A stretch of DNA of 64,000 nucleotides from JBBIRG01 sp964410965 (GTDB lineage: Bacteria; CLD3; SB21; JBBIRG01), in assembly GCA_964410965.1 (NCBI GenBank), contig CAYPIY010000001.1, positions 496,001 to 560,000 on the forward strand, written 5' to 3'. Position numbers and translations under genes: made by a program. The notes under the pieces are model-generated. The model ran no database searches. It was not told the DNA's origin and saw only the letters and a program-made list of their open reading frames with translations. Shown one piece after another: positions 26,635 to 35,128 of this stretch (positions within the stretch are counted from its first letter, which is position 1; every line of letters begins with the position of its first letter).

Positions 26635-27342
26635 TTATTGTATCATTCCCAACGAAAAAGCTACAAATGCAGGACCGTTATACAATCCGTGGATAAAAAT
26701 TCCGGACACCGTATTTCGTGTTTTGTGGAATACAAAAGGGACGATCAACATCACGGGCAGAAGCATGATTATCAGATCCGGGCCAAACGGAATATGAAAA
26801 ACCGTCCACAGGGCAGAACCGATAAACCATGAATAACGTGACGGAATCCTTGCCTGCATATAACCCCTCCAAAGAAGCTCCTCCCCTACAATATTGAAAA
26901 AGAACATGGGTAGCCAGATCAGCAGATATCCGATTTCGGTTCCCCGGAAAGGGCTTAATTCAAAGAACCATGGCGTTGTTTGGATCATGCTGACGCCGTA
27001 ATGCCGGTGCAAATACGAATAAGCGATATAAATGATTCCTGTCAGCAGCAGGATAAGCAACAGCCCAGAGACCGAATATACCCAGTCATAGCGCGTCATC
27101 GGCCGGACATGCAGGCTGTGCATCGCTTCCCGGAAATGAAGATTTCCTTCCCGTCTTGCAAAAAATAACGCAGCCGTCAGGAGAGGAACAAAAAGAAAAT
27201 AACCGGTTATGAACCAGTACACAGTCGGATTCAGGAATAATACTGACTTGAAAAACGGTAAGAGCGTAAAAAGCAGCAGAAAGAAATACCCCGTCGCGGC
27301 GCCGGTGATCAGAAAAGCTCTGGATAATGAAACGGGACGCAT
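26635..27342 (-). CDS. CPBP-family intramembrane metalloprotease (Abi-like)
   Basis: The 235-residue polytopic membrane protein has about six to seven hydrophobic segments. The CPBP/Rce1 signature is visible: VGEELLWRGYMQ (paired Glu with a downstream Arg), FHIPFG (motif with His) and FIHGLYN near the end. Family members include the eukaryotic CaaX protease Rce1 and bacterial proteins involved in self-immunity or peptide processing. The substrate of this one is unknown. It is the last gene of the ndk-cinA-eutN-murA cluster, starting 15 bases after the murA stop in the direction of transcription, so co-transcription is likely. Confidence 0.87.
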   Translation of the reverse strand: MRPVSLSRAFLITGAATGYFFLLLFTLLPFFKSVLFLNPTVYWFITGYFLFVPLLTAALFFARREGNLHFREAMHSLHVRPMTRYDWVYSVSGLLLILLLTGIIYIAYSYLHRHYGVSMIQTTPWFFELSPFRGTEIGYLLIWLPMFFFNIVGEELLWRGYMQARIPSRYSWFIGSALWTVFHIPFGPDLIIMLLPVMLIVPFVFHKTRNTVSGIFIHGLYNGPAFVAFSLGMIQ

Positions 27343-27357
27343 GTTATGAACGCCGGA

Positions 27358-28638
27358 TCAGCTTTCTCTGCTTATTTTCGCGCCCAGTGCGTTCAGCCGT
27401 TTATCGATCTGTTGATATCCCCGGTCAAGTTGCCGGATATTCTGAATCGTTGAGGTACCTTCGGCGCACAAGGAAGCGATGAGAAGAGCCATGCCCGCTC
27501 GGATATCGGGACTGGTGATGAGTTCACCGTGAAGTTTCGTCGGGCCGTTGATGACTGCGCGGTGCGGATCACAAAGAACGATCCTCGCGCCCATGGTGAT
27601 CAGTTCGTCCACGAAGAACAGGCGGCTCTCGAACATTTTCTCAAAGATGAGCGCGAGGCCGTTGCACTGCGTCGCGGTCACCACCATGATGCTCGTAAGA
27701 TCGGCCGGAAATCCCGGCCAGGGCGCGTCGTCGATCTTCGGTATGGCACCGTTCATATCACTGTTGATTTCGAGCGGCTGATGACCGGACACGAAAATGT
27801 CCTCGCCTCGGATTTCGGGCCGGATGCCCAGCTTGTTAAACGCCAGCAGGATCATTCTCAGGTTTTTCGGATAGGCGTTTTTAATGAGAATCTCGCTCTT
27901 GGTCGCGGCCGCCAATCCGATGATGCTGCCGATTTCGATATGATCGTTCATGATAACATGTTCGCAGCCATGAAGCTCCTTCACGCCCTCTATGGTAAGA
28001 ATATTGCTGCCGATGCCTGATATTCTGGCTCCCATCGCGTTGAGCATTTGACAAAGGCCCTGAACATGCGGCTCGCAGGCGGCGTGACCCAGAACCGTCG
28101 TCCCTTTTGCCAGAACGGCCGCCAGGACGGCGTTCTCCGTCGCCATGACGCTGGCTTCGTCGAGAAATATGTCGTTGCCTTTCAGACCATCCGTCCGCAT
28201 GCGGTAAAATTTATTGTCCTGACTGATCTCCGCACCGAGCTGTTCAAGCGTGGTGATATGGGTATCCAGCCTCCTCCGCCCGATTTTATCTCCGCCCGGC
28301 GACGGCAAACAGATTTTTCCGTGCCTCGCGAGCATGGAACCCGCGAATAAAAAGGATCCTCGGATTGCAGAGGCCATGTCCGGATCGGGAATGTCGGTGG
28401 CGATATGTTTTGCCTGAACGGTCCATTCGTTCGCGCCCGTGGATTTCACCTCCGCCCCAAGGGCCGCGGCGATCTCCAGCATTTTCCGGGCATCGCTTAC
28501 ATCGGGAACATTTTTCAAAACGACCGGTTCAGAGGTCAGCATGGTCGCCGCAATGACGGGAAGCGCTTCATTTTTATTTCCCGCAGGAACAAATATTCCT
28601 TTTAAAGTATGTCCGCCTTCAACAATAAATTTTTCCAT
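27358..28638 (-). CDS. murA: UDP-N-acetylglucosamine 1-carboxyvinyltransferase with Asp at the fosfomycin-target position
   Basis: This is the first committed enzyme of peptidoglycan synthesis; it transfers enolpyruvyl from PEP to UDP-GlcNAc. The length of 426 residues is normal. Lys22-equivalent GNKNEALP, the flexible loop, the general-base Asp in PGFPADL, DIRAGMAL and the C-terminal LDRGYQQIDKRL are all present. The loop reads LPSPGGDKIGRRRLD. The codon at 28288-28290 (minus strand) is GAT, so residue 117 is Asp where most bacteria have the Cys (Cys115 in E. coli) that fosfomycin alkylates. The Cys-to-Asp form is known in Mycobacterium, Chlamydia and Borrelia and is catalytically active but fosfomycin-resistant. 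The loop also has two extra residues (Ser-Pro). It is clustered with eutN and cinA. Confidence 0.95.
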   Translation of the reverse strand: MEKFIVEGGHTLKGIFVPAGNKNEALPVIAATMLTSEPVVLKNVPDVSDARKMLEIAAALGAEVKSTGANEWTVQAKHIATDIPDPDMASAIRGSFLFAGSMLARHGKICLPSPGGDKIGRRRLDTHITTLEQLGAEISQDNKFYRMRTDGLKGNDIFLDEASVMATENAVLAAVLAKGTTVLGHAACEPHVQGLCQMLNAMGARISGIGSNILTIEGVKELHGCEHVIMNDHIEIGSIIGLAAATKSEILIKNAYPKNLRMILLAFNKLGIRPEIRGEDIFVSGHQPLEINSDMNGAIPKIDDAPWPGFPADLTSIMVVTATQCNGLALIFEKMFESRLFFVDELITMGARIVLCDPHRAVINGPTKLHGELITSPDIRAGMALLIASLCAEGTSTIQNIRQLDRGYQQIDKRLNALGAKISRES

Positions 28639-28660
28639 GAGGAATTTCCTGTTCGTTTAA

Positions 28661-28954
28661 TTAGTCATGATTTCTTGTCGGTTCACGTTCGTCATGCATC
28701 CCGTCCACTACGCCGACGATGACGGCCTGTACGGGATTTTTACTGTTCCTGAGAATCTTCCTCGCTGAACCTCCCTCACGCATGACAATCACTAGATCGT
28801 TGATTCCGGCGTTGACCTGATCGATCGCGAGCATGTCGTTGCCGACGGGATTTTGATCCAGATCGACAGGCTGAACGATCAATATTTTATATCCCCCGAT
28901 ATGCCTGTTTTTATGCGTTGATACTACGGACCCTGTCACTCGGCACAGTGTCAT
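28661..28954 (-). CDS. EutN/CcmL-family microcompartment vertex (pentamer) protein, orphan
   Basis: The 97-residue protein has the family's full pattern. LCRVTGSVVSTHKN lies at the N-terminus, followed by GYKILIVQPVDLDQNPVGNDMLAIDQVNAG (read as two segments around the Gln-Asn turn), VMREGGSARK and VQAVIVGVVD. In known systems such pentamers cap the vertices of bacterial microcompartments (carboxysome CcmL/CsoS4, EutN). No hexameric shell protein or signature enzyme lies in this window. The gene sits between murA (22 bases) and cinA (15 bases) in the same direction. The function outside a microcompartment locus is unknown. Free-standing EutN homologues exist, so a hexamer gene elsewhere in the genome or an unrelated pentameric role are both possible. 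Confidence 0.9.
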   Translation of the reverse strand: MTLCRVTGSVVSTHKNRHIGGYKILIVQPVDLDQNPVGNDMLAIDQVNAGINDLVIVMREGGSARKILRNSKNPVQAVIVGVVDGMHDEREPTRNHD

Positions 28955-28969
28955 GTTTTTTAACCTCGT

Positions 28970-30238
28970 TTATTTGGTTAACAGATTTTTTCTTAATACA
29001 TCCAGAGCGAATTGTACAGTCCGTTCTTTGAACGAAAGACGGTCCAGCGGAACCAGTGTCTTAAAAGGCTGATGAACCGTAGTTTTATCTCCTATGCATA
29101 ACCCTATATAGACAAGTCCCACGGGTTTGGTTTCTGTCCCGCCTGTCGGCCCTGCGATGCCGGTCGTTGCCAGTCCGATATCTGTTCCTGAACTTTTTCT
29201 CACACCCTCGGCCATGGCCATCGCTACTTCCCCGCTCACCGCACCATAATCCCGGATCAGTTCTTCAGGAACTCCGAGCAGTTCACACTTCGACTGATTG
29301 CTGTACGCAACGACACCGCGCATGAAATATCCGGAGCTTCCGGGAATATTGGTCAGCCGGTTCGCAAGCATTCCGCCCGTGCAGGATTCCGCGGTCGCGA
29401 CGGTCATCCCTGCTTTCAACAGCAGCCGGGCAACCGTTTCCTCAATCGTATCGTCATCCATGCCGAAGACGGCGTTGTCAAAGCGCTCGTTAACGCGTTC
29501 CTTCCATAGATTCAGGGGCTCTTCAAAGCCGTCTGTCTGTGTCACGGCAGGAATGCTTTTTTTCAGGGTCAGTCGTATATCCACACCCCGGGTGATTTTG
29601 GGAAGAAATGCCACATCGAATAAGGATTCATAATGCACGATCAGGTCTTTGGTTTGTTCAAATAATACCGATTCCGGGACGTTCGTGGTTCGCAGCGTCC
29701 TGTGAAGTGTCGTTTTGACAAACCCGAGATTCTCCAGGAACGGGCGGATATGTTTGTCGACCATCGCCTCCATTTCACGCGGAATTCCCTGAAGAACGAA
29801 TCCTTCAGCATGCAGGTGCCGGAAACGAATGCCCGGCGCGGTTCCCAAGGTATTGCTCAGGTAACCGGCGTCCTTCGGAATCATGCCCTGGATTCGGTTG
29901 GATTCGCTCATCGTCCAGTTCATCCGCTTGTACATGGCAAGAATTTCATCCATGGCCGGTTCGTTCATTTCGAGGGGCGAATGAAGAAAGGCCGCAACCG
30001 CATGCCGGGTCTTGTCATCATGGGTCGGGCCGAGTCCTCCGCAGGAAATAACCAGTTCTGACCGCATACATGCCGATTCGAACGCTTCGGCGATAGCGTC
30101 CAATGTATCGCCGACTTTAGTAATGCGCCGCACCGGTATGCCGTATTCTGCGAGATACCTGGTAAGATAAACCGAATTGGTATCCCGGATCAGGCCTAAC
30201 AGGATTTCATCACCAATGATAATGATTTCAGTTTTCAA
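28970..30238 (-). CDS. cinA: CinA: nicotinamide-nucleotide amidase / ADP-ribose pyrophosphatase-type protein
   Basis: The two-domain architecture is complete. An N-terminal MoCF-like (COG1058) domain carries IGDEILLGLIRDTNS, SCGGLGPTHDD and a QGIPREMEAM segment. A C-terminal PncC/CinA domain (about residue 260 onward) carries the amidase signature ATAESCTGGML and GIAGPTGGT. CinA deamidates NMN in pyridine-nucleotide salvage and in some bacteria is co-induced with competence. The 422-residue length is standard. The start codon is TTG at 30236-30238, chosen because the domain begins immediately (KTEIIIIGDEI) and no ATG is near. It lies in the ndk-murA operon. Confidence 0.95.
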   Translation of the reverse strand: MKTEIIIIGDEILLGLIRDTNSVYLTRYLAEYGIPVRRITKVGDTLDAIAEAFESACMRSELVISCGGLGPTHDDKTRHAVAAFLHSPLEMNEPAMDEILAMYKRMNWTMSESNRIQGMIPKDAGYLSNTLGTAPGIRFRHLHAEGFVLQGIPREMEAMVDKHIRPFLENLGFVKTTLHRTLRTTNVPESVLFEQTKDLIVHYESLFDVAFLPKITRGVDIRLTLKKSIPAVTQTDGFEEPLNLWKERVNERFDNAVFGMDDDTIEETVARLLLKAGMTVATAESCTGGMLANRLTNIPGSSGYFMRGVVAYSNQSKCELLGVPEELIRDYGAVSGEVAMAMAEGVRKSSGTDIGLATTGIAGPTGGTETKPVGLVYIGLCIGDKTTVHQPFKTLVPLDRLSFKERTVQFALDVLRKNLLTK

Positions 30239-30271
30239 ATCGACAGCCTGTCAGGGTTTGGATAAAAACAA

Positions 30272-30697
30272 TTACGGGTTCGCAATCAATTCGGATGTTG
30301 TAAAAAAGAAACCGATCTCAATCGCGGCATGTTCATCGGAATCGGAGCCATGAACGATGTTCATTTGTTTACTGGTCGCGAAGTCTTTGCGGATCGTTCC
30401 GGGGGCGGCTTCATTGGGATCGGTTGCGCCCATCAGCCGCCGGAAATCCAAAACTGCGTTTTCCTTTTCGAGCACAACCGGCATGCAGGGGCCGGAACTC
30501 ATAAAATGGGTAAGACCCTCGTAAAACGGCTGTCCGCGGTGGATTTCGTAAAATATCCCCGCATGCTCTTTCGACATCCGTATCATTTTCATTCCGATGA
30601 TTTTAAATCCAGCTTTAAGGATACGGTCAATTACCTGCCCTTGTTTGTTTTGATTGAGGCAATCGGGCTTAAGAATGGCGAGAGTGTGATGATGCAT
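30272..30697 (-). CDS. ndk: Nucleoside diphosphate kinase
   Basis: This 141-residue enzyme exchanges gamma-phosphate between NTPs and NDPs through a phospho-His. The active-site motif NIVHGSDS places the catalytic His at residue 116. LAILKPDC at the N-terminus, HFMSSGP and RRLMGATDPNEAAPGTIR are the other family markers. ATG has the ribosome site CCGGAGA. It is first in the minus-strand run with cinA, eutN, murA and the CPBP protease. The 274-base upstream gap, divergent to the plus-strand barrel protein, presumably carries the operon promoter. Confidence 0.97.
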   Translation of the reverse strand: MHHHTLAILKPDCLNQNKQGQVIDRILKAGFKIIGMKMIRMSKEHAGIFYEIHRGQPFYEGLTHFMSSGPCMPVVLEKENAVLDFRRLMGATDPNEAAPGTIRKDFATSKQMNIVHGSDSDEHAAIEIGFFFTTSELIANP

Positions 30698-30971
30698 GAA
30701 GTTCTCCGGATTTGGATGGGTGAACTTTAAGTTTCTTTTTTATTACTTGCAATAACTCATGGATTTTTTTAGCTTCATTATTGAAATATAAACGAGTTCG
30801 TAATAGGGTTCAAATCATTTTTAAAAAATCTGTTTTTGTCCGGCAAAGGGAATGACCTGATGTTAATTACGTTTAATGATGATACCTGTCTTGATTCGCG
30901 CAGACTTTCGCCGGATTAAACGGACCGAACTCAAGAACGTCTAATGATGATCAGCAATTAAAGGAAAAACT

Positions 30972-33900
30972 ATGAATCGCGTCACTTTTTTGATGCTCCC
31001 CGTATTCATGATGCTCCTCTACGGAAACGTATTCAGTCAGCAGGAACAAAAATGGTTTGGCCAGAATAAAGTGCAATACAGGAATTATGACTGGAACTTC
31101 ATCCAGTCCGAGCATTTTGACATATATTTTTACAGGGGGGGAGACCGGCTGGCCCGCTTCACCGCCGAGGTTGCTGAAAGCGCTCTGGTACCGATCGCTG
31201 AGGATTTCCGCCAATATGAAATCCAGAACCGGATTTCGATCATTCTTTACAACTCTCACAACCAGTTTCAGCAGAATAACGTGATTGACGAATACATGCC
31301 CGAAGGCGTAGGCGGAGTGACGGAGCTTTTCAAAAACAGGATAGTCATCCCCTACGAAGGATCCTATGAGGATTTCCGGCATGTCATCCATCATGAGCTG
31401 ACACACGGTGTGATGAATGATTTCATGTACGGGGGGTCGATGCAGTCGCTGATCACGGGACGCATCCGTATCCAGATCCCGCTCTGGTTCGCCGAGGGAT
31501 ACGCCGAATACTCATCCAGGCATCACCATTTTCATACACAATCCGACATGCATGTTCGCGATGCCGTAATTGAGGGCTATCTTCCGAAACTCGATCAGAT
31601 TGACGGCTATGCGTCCTATACGGTAGGACCGACCGTTTTTCGTTTCATTGAGGAGCGGTACGGCAGGGAAAAAGTAGCCGAATTCATCACCAAGCTCCGG
31701 ATTTCCGGAACGGTGAATTCGACGATCGAGGCCACGTTTGGAATGAAAATGGAGGAGTTCTCCGACAAATGGGCGCTGTATCAGCGGAAAACCTATTATC
31801 CGGACATCGCCTCGATGCAGTCGGTGAAGGAAATCGCGAAACAGCTCACCAAGCATGATATCGACCAGCATTTTTATAATTATACACCGACTCTGTCCCC
31901 GAACGGCGACCAGATCGCCTATCTGTCTGACCGCGACGGTTACGCCGACATTTACCTGATGGACGCGGTGGACGGAAAAATCCTGCGTAAGATTGTTTCC
32001 GGCGAGAAAACCCCGGATCTTGAGGAACTGCACTGGCTGAGCCCCGGCATGTGCTGGAGCCCGGACGGAAAAAAAATCGTGATCTCTGCGAAGGCCAGTG
32101 ACAATGACGCGCTGATGGTCATCGATGCGGCGTCCGGTACCATCGAAAAATACAAGTGGAACGACCTAGAAGGCGTGTTCGGCGGAAATTTTAGCCCCGA
32201 CGGAAAAAAGATCACGTTTGCGGGCATGCGGTCCGGCCAGAGCGACATTTATGTCTTCAATCTTGAAACGAAAGAACGCCTGAAAATCACCGATGACATT
32301 TTCAGCGATTCCAAGCCCTCTTTCAGCCCCGACGGGCTGAAAATCGCTTTTGTCTCGGACCGGGGTTCTGCCGATATTCCGTCCGGCCGTATGAAAAAAG
32401 CCGAGTTTGATTTCTCCCAGACGGATATCTTTGTCATGAACGCCGCAGGCGGAGGAATTGAACGCATCACCACCGATCCCATGAACGACGACTGGCCGCA
32501 ATGGTCCCCCGATCAGAAAAAACTGATCTTCACTTCCGACCGGAACGGCGTCAGTAATTTATTTATCGCCGATCTTGAGACAAAGAGCAACTACGCGATC
32601 ACAAACAATCTCAGCGGCATTTTCCAGCCGTCGCTCAGCAGGGACGGCCTGCTGGTCGCATTCACCGGATTCAACAAAAGCGGATTCGACGTCTTTACCC
32701 TGAAACGGCCGTTTGAGCAGAAGCCCATCGACCTGACTTTAACCGTTTCCATGAAGAAATTCCGGAAGGACATGGACCTGCCCGAGTCGCTGAAAGATCA
32801 AAACGCGATATCCGCCGATTCCGCTTCAAAAGACACTTCGTCCGGAAACTTGTTTTCCGGCGGCGCCTCCGGATCCTCAGATACTTCCGGGACCAAGCCC
32901 CGTGCCGATTTATCATTCCGGAATTATATCTTTGCCGATTACGGAAAAGACACGGCAAGAGAAGAAATCGAACCTGTGAAACTCACAAAGGATCGTTACC
33001 TGAATTCCGACGGCGATTACCGGATCAGAAAATACAAAGTGAAATTCACGCCGGATATATTTTACGGAGCCGCGGGATTCAACACCCTGACGGGTTTTGA
33101 AGGTACGACGCAACTCGCTTTCAGCGACATCCTGGGCAATCACAGGCTGTTGTTCGGCACGAACCTGTTTTTCGACCTGAAAAACAGCAGTTTCTCCGGG
33201 GCTTACTATTACCTGTCCAACCGGACGGATTACGGATTCATGGCGTTTCATACCGGTTATTCCTTTCTCACCGATTATGTGTATGAGATCGGGGGAACAC
33301 CTGTTCCGGGTTTCAGCGACGGATATGCGGATAGCTGGGTTCGCTATAGGTATTACGGCGCCGCTGTTTCGGCATCCCGTCCCCTGAACAAATTCAACCG
33401 GTTCGATGTCGCGCTTACGCAGTTCACGCTTTCCCGCGAAACGGAACTGACGAATGACCTGAAGCTGGCCGGGCTGAAAAAGGAGGATATTCCGGGCCTT
33501 GGCCCGAACCGAAGGTCAAGCAACACGATCGTGTCGACGGCATGGGTGACGGACAATTCCCTCTTCACGATTTTCGGCCCTTTTGACGGACGGCGCGCGC
33601 AGATCGAACTGACGATGAGCCCCGGCATCCAGAAAGACGCGATGAATTTCACCACCATCACAGGGGATTACAGGAAATATTTCTGGTTTAAAAAATATTA
33701 CGCGGTCGCGACTCGTGTCAGCGCCGGGGCGACATACGGTAAAAACCCACAACGCTTTTTCGTGGGCGGAATGGATAACTGGATCGCACCGAGTTTCACC
33801 AACGGAGATATTCTCGTCGACACTTTCGAGGATTTTCTGGCGACATTTGTCACGCCCGTACGCGGGAGTTATTACTATGAACTGCAGGGAACGCGTTATG

Positions 33901-34313
33901 CCCTGGCCAATTTCGAATTCCGCTTTCCCCTGATTCACTATCTCCAGGCCGGATTCCCGCTCCCGGTTTTCCTGCAGCAGATCCGGGGCGTGACTTTTCT
34001 CGACATCGGCGCCGCATGGGGCGGACCGGATTACAATTTTTATGACCGGGACAGTATTCTGGTTGGCCGAGGCAATTACCGTTATGTAGATAAGAACGGG
34101 AACATCATATACAACCGAGGCAAATTCAACTGGACCAAAACCCTGAAAAGCGGAGAAACCGTATTTCAGGATATCCGTATGGGATACGGATTCGGAATCC
34201 GCGGATACGTCGGTTTCTTCGTGCTTCGATATGATTTGTCTTGGAACATCGCGAGCCCGCGGTTTACCGGCGGCGATGCAAAACATTATTTCTCGATCGG
34301 TTTTGACTACTGA
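30972..34313 (+). CDS. Metallopeptidase - TolB-type propeller - outer-membrane beta-barrel fusion
   Basis: This 1,113-residue secreted protein has three parts. After a signal peptide (residues 1-22) comes a peptidase-MA-like zinc peptidase domain with HELTH at 141-145 and a downstream Glu (FAEGYAE, about 175), with all gluzincin ligands present. Residues about 275-600 carry PD40/TolB-type propeller repeats (TPTLSPNGDQIAYLSDRDG, CWSPDGKKIV, FSPDGKKITF, WSPDQKKLIFTSDR). From about 690 to the end lies a long beta-barrel with BamA/surface-antigen-like character, ending in an aromatic residue (FSIGFDY), as outer-membrane proteins do. A Ser/Asp-rich linker separates propeller and barrel. It probably displays a protease on the cell surface or in the periplasm, anchored by its own barrel. 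AAAGGAAAA precedes the ATG. Confidence 0.85.
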   Translation: MNRVTFLMLPVFMMLLYGNVFSQQEQKWFGQNKVQYRNYDWNFIQSEHFDIYFYRGGDRLARFTAEVAESALVPIAEDFRQYEIQNRISIILYNSHNQFQQNNVIDEYMPEGVGGVTELFKNRIVIPYEGSYEDFRHVIHHELTHGVMNDFMYGGSMQSLITGRIRIQIPLWFAEGYAEYSSRHHHFHTQSDMHVRDAVIEGYLPKLDQIDGYASYTVGPTVFRFIEERYGREKVAEFITKLRISGTVNSTIEATFGMKMEEFSDKWALYQRKTYYPDIASMQSVKEIAKQLTKHDIDQHFYNYTPTLSPNGDQIAYLSDRDGYADIYLMDAVDGKILRKIVSGEKTPDLEELHWLSPGMCWSPDGKKIVISAKASDNDALMVIDAASGTIEKYKWNDLEGVFGGNFSPDGKKITFAGMRSGQSDIYVFNLETKERLKITDDIFSDSKPSFSPDGLKIAFVSDRGSADIPSGRMKKAEFDFSQTDIFVMNAAGGGIERITTDPMNDDWPQWSPDQKKLIFTSDRNGVSNLFIADLETKSNYAITNNLSGIFQPSLSRDGLLVAFTGFNKSGFDVFTLKRPFEQKPIDLTLTVSMKKFRKDMDLPESLKDQNAISADSASKDTSSGNLFSGGASGSSDTSGTKPRADLSFRNYIFADYGKDTAREEIEPVKLTKDRYLNSDGDYRIRKYKVKFTPDIFYGAAGFNTLTGFEGTTQLAFSDILGNHRLLFGTNLFFDLKNSSFSGAYYYLSNRTDYGFMAFHTGYSFLTDYVYEIGGTPVPGFSDGYADSWVRYRYYGAAVSASRPLNKFNRFDVALTQFTLSRETELTNDLKLAGLKKEDIPGLGPNRRSSNTIVSTAWVTDNSLFTIFGPFDGRRAQIELTMSPGIQKDAMNFTTITGDYRKYFWFKKYYAVATRVSAGATYGKNPQRFFVGGMDNWIAPSFTNGDILVDTFEDFLATFVTPVRGSYYYELQGTRYALANFEFRFPLIHYLQAGFPLPVFLQQIRGVTFLDIGAAWGGPDYNFYDRDSILVGRGNYRYVDKNGNIIYNRGKFNWTKTLKSGETVFQDIRMGYGFGIRGYVGFFVLRYDLSWNIASPRFTGGDAKHYFSIGFDY

Positions 34314-34426
34314 AAGGAAAGGGTTAAATCCGGAGAATACAAACCGAATCCGCTCACTGACCGTATAATTTCATCATGCGAAAAGTTATATATGATGTAT
34401 TCAACATCGAAGCATATCTGAACGTC

Positions 34427-34455
34427 AGGCCCCGATTTTTCTTCGGGGCTTTCAA
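34427..34455 (+). terminator. Rho-independent terminator between convergent genes
   Basis: A GC-rich 7-bp stem (GCCCCGA 34429-34435 with TCGGGGC 34443-34449), a T/C loop and the tail TTTCAATT end transcription of the peptidase-barrel gene on the plus strand. The convergent CsgG-like gene stops 23 bases further on. The minus-strand side lacks a T-run, so it is probably one-directional. Confidence 0.8.
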
Positions 34456-34477
34456 TTACATGAATTTTTTACCAGCG

Positions 34478-35098
34478 TTACGGGAGCGCGGGAGGACCGG
34501 AAAATGAAGAGACTCCGGATTTCTTGTCCTTCTGCATCAGCAGAAACGCAGCGCCCCCGCCGGCCAGAACCGCTCCGCCCATGATGTACCATTTGGTATT
34601 GGAAGCAATTTTGATTTTCAGGGGCGATAGTCCTGCGAAGGTCCGCGCCACATTGCGCATCACCTGGACAAGGCCTTCCGTCGGGCCGTCATAATCCTGC
34701 TGGGAGGAGTTGATGACTTTGCCGCTGGTTACATCGATCAGCCGGACATCGACCGTGTACGTGCGGCCGACTTTACCGATCGTTCCGACCACAACCTGTT
34801 CGGCGCTCAGCAGTTTTCCCGCTTTGGCCGCGGCATCCTCGCTGAACTCCGACATGGAAAATTCCTGCTCCTTCAGCAGCGCGTCCATCTGTGAGCGTTC
34901 AATAAGGTCAAATTTTTTCAAACTCTGCAATTCACTCCGGAGCCGGTCAGACAAAGCCAGCGCTTCGGATTTCAGAATTCCGCCGGTAACCTGAAGATCG
35001 AGTACGGCGACCAAAGGCTTTTTTTCCTGGGCATTCAGCGATCGTTCATAGGAACCGAATATTAGAAGGGCAATCATGATGGCGATACTGGGTTTCAT
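34478..35098 (-). CDS. CsgG/FlgO-like secreted protein
   Basis: The 206-residue product has a signal peptide (MKPSIAIMIALLIFGSYERSLNAQ). It then has the pattern of CsgG/HfaB/FlgO-type domains: LVAVLDLQVTGGILKSEALALSDRLRSEL is split by the family's turn before FDLIERSQMDALLKEQ, and AEQVVVGTIGKVGRTYTVDVRLID follows. This fold occurs in curli secretion channels and in many stand-alone periplasmic proteins. A C-terminal Gly/Ala membrane segment (WYIMGGAVLAGGGAAFLLM) followed by a short polar tail is unusual for CsgG itself. It follows the T9SS cargo gene by 30 bases and is probably co-transcribed with it. ATG at 35098 has AAGGAT; the TTG two codons earlier is less likely. Confidence 0.78.
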   Translation of the reverse strand: MKPSIAIMIALLIFGSYERSLNAQEKKPLVAVLDLQVTGGILKSEALALSDRLRSELQSLKKFDLIERSQMDALLKEQEFSMSEFSEDAAAKAGKLLSAEQVVVGTIGKVGRTYTVDVRLIDVTSGKVINSSQQDYDGPTEGLVQVMRNVARTFAGLSPLKIKIASNTKWYIMGGAVLAGGGAAFLLMQKDKKSGVSSFSGPPALP

Positions 35099-35128
35099 AG
35101 TCAAATCCTTTTAATCTTAGTTTGCGAT

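Noticed and set aside
33516..34286. 256-codon minus-strand frame opposite the peptidase-barrel gene
   Set aside because: Mirror of the barrel coding sequence; composition not protein-like.
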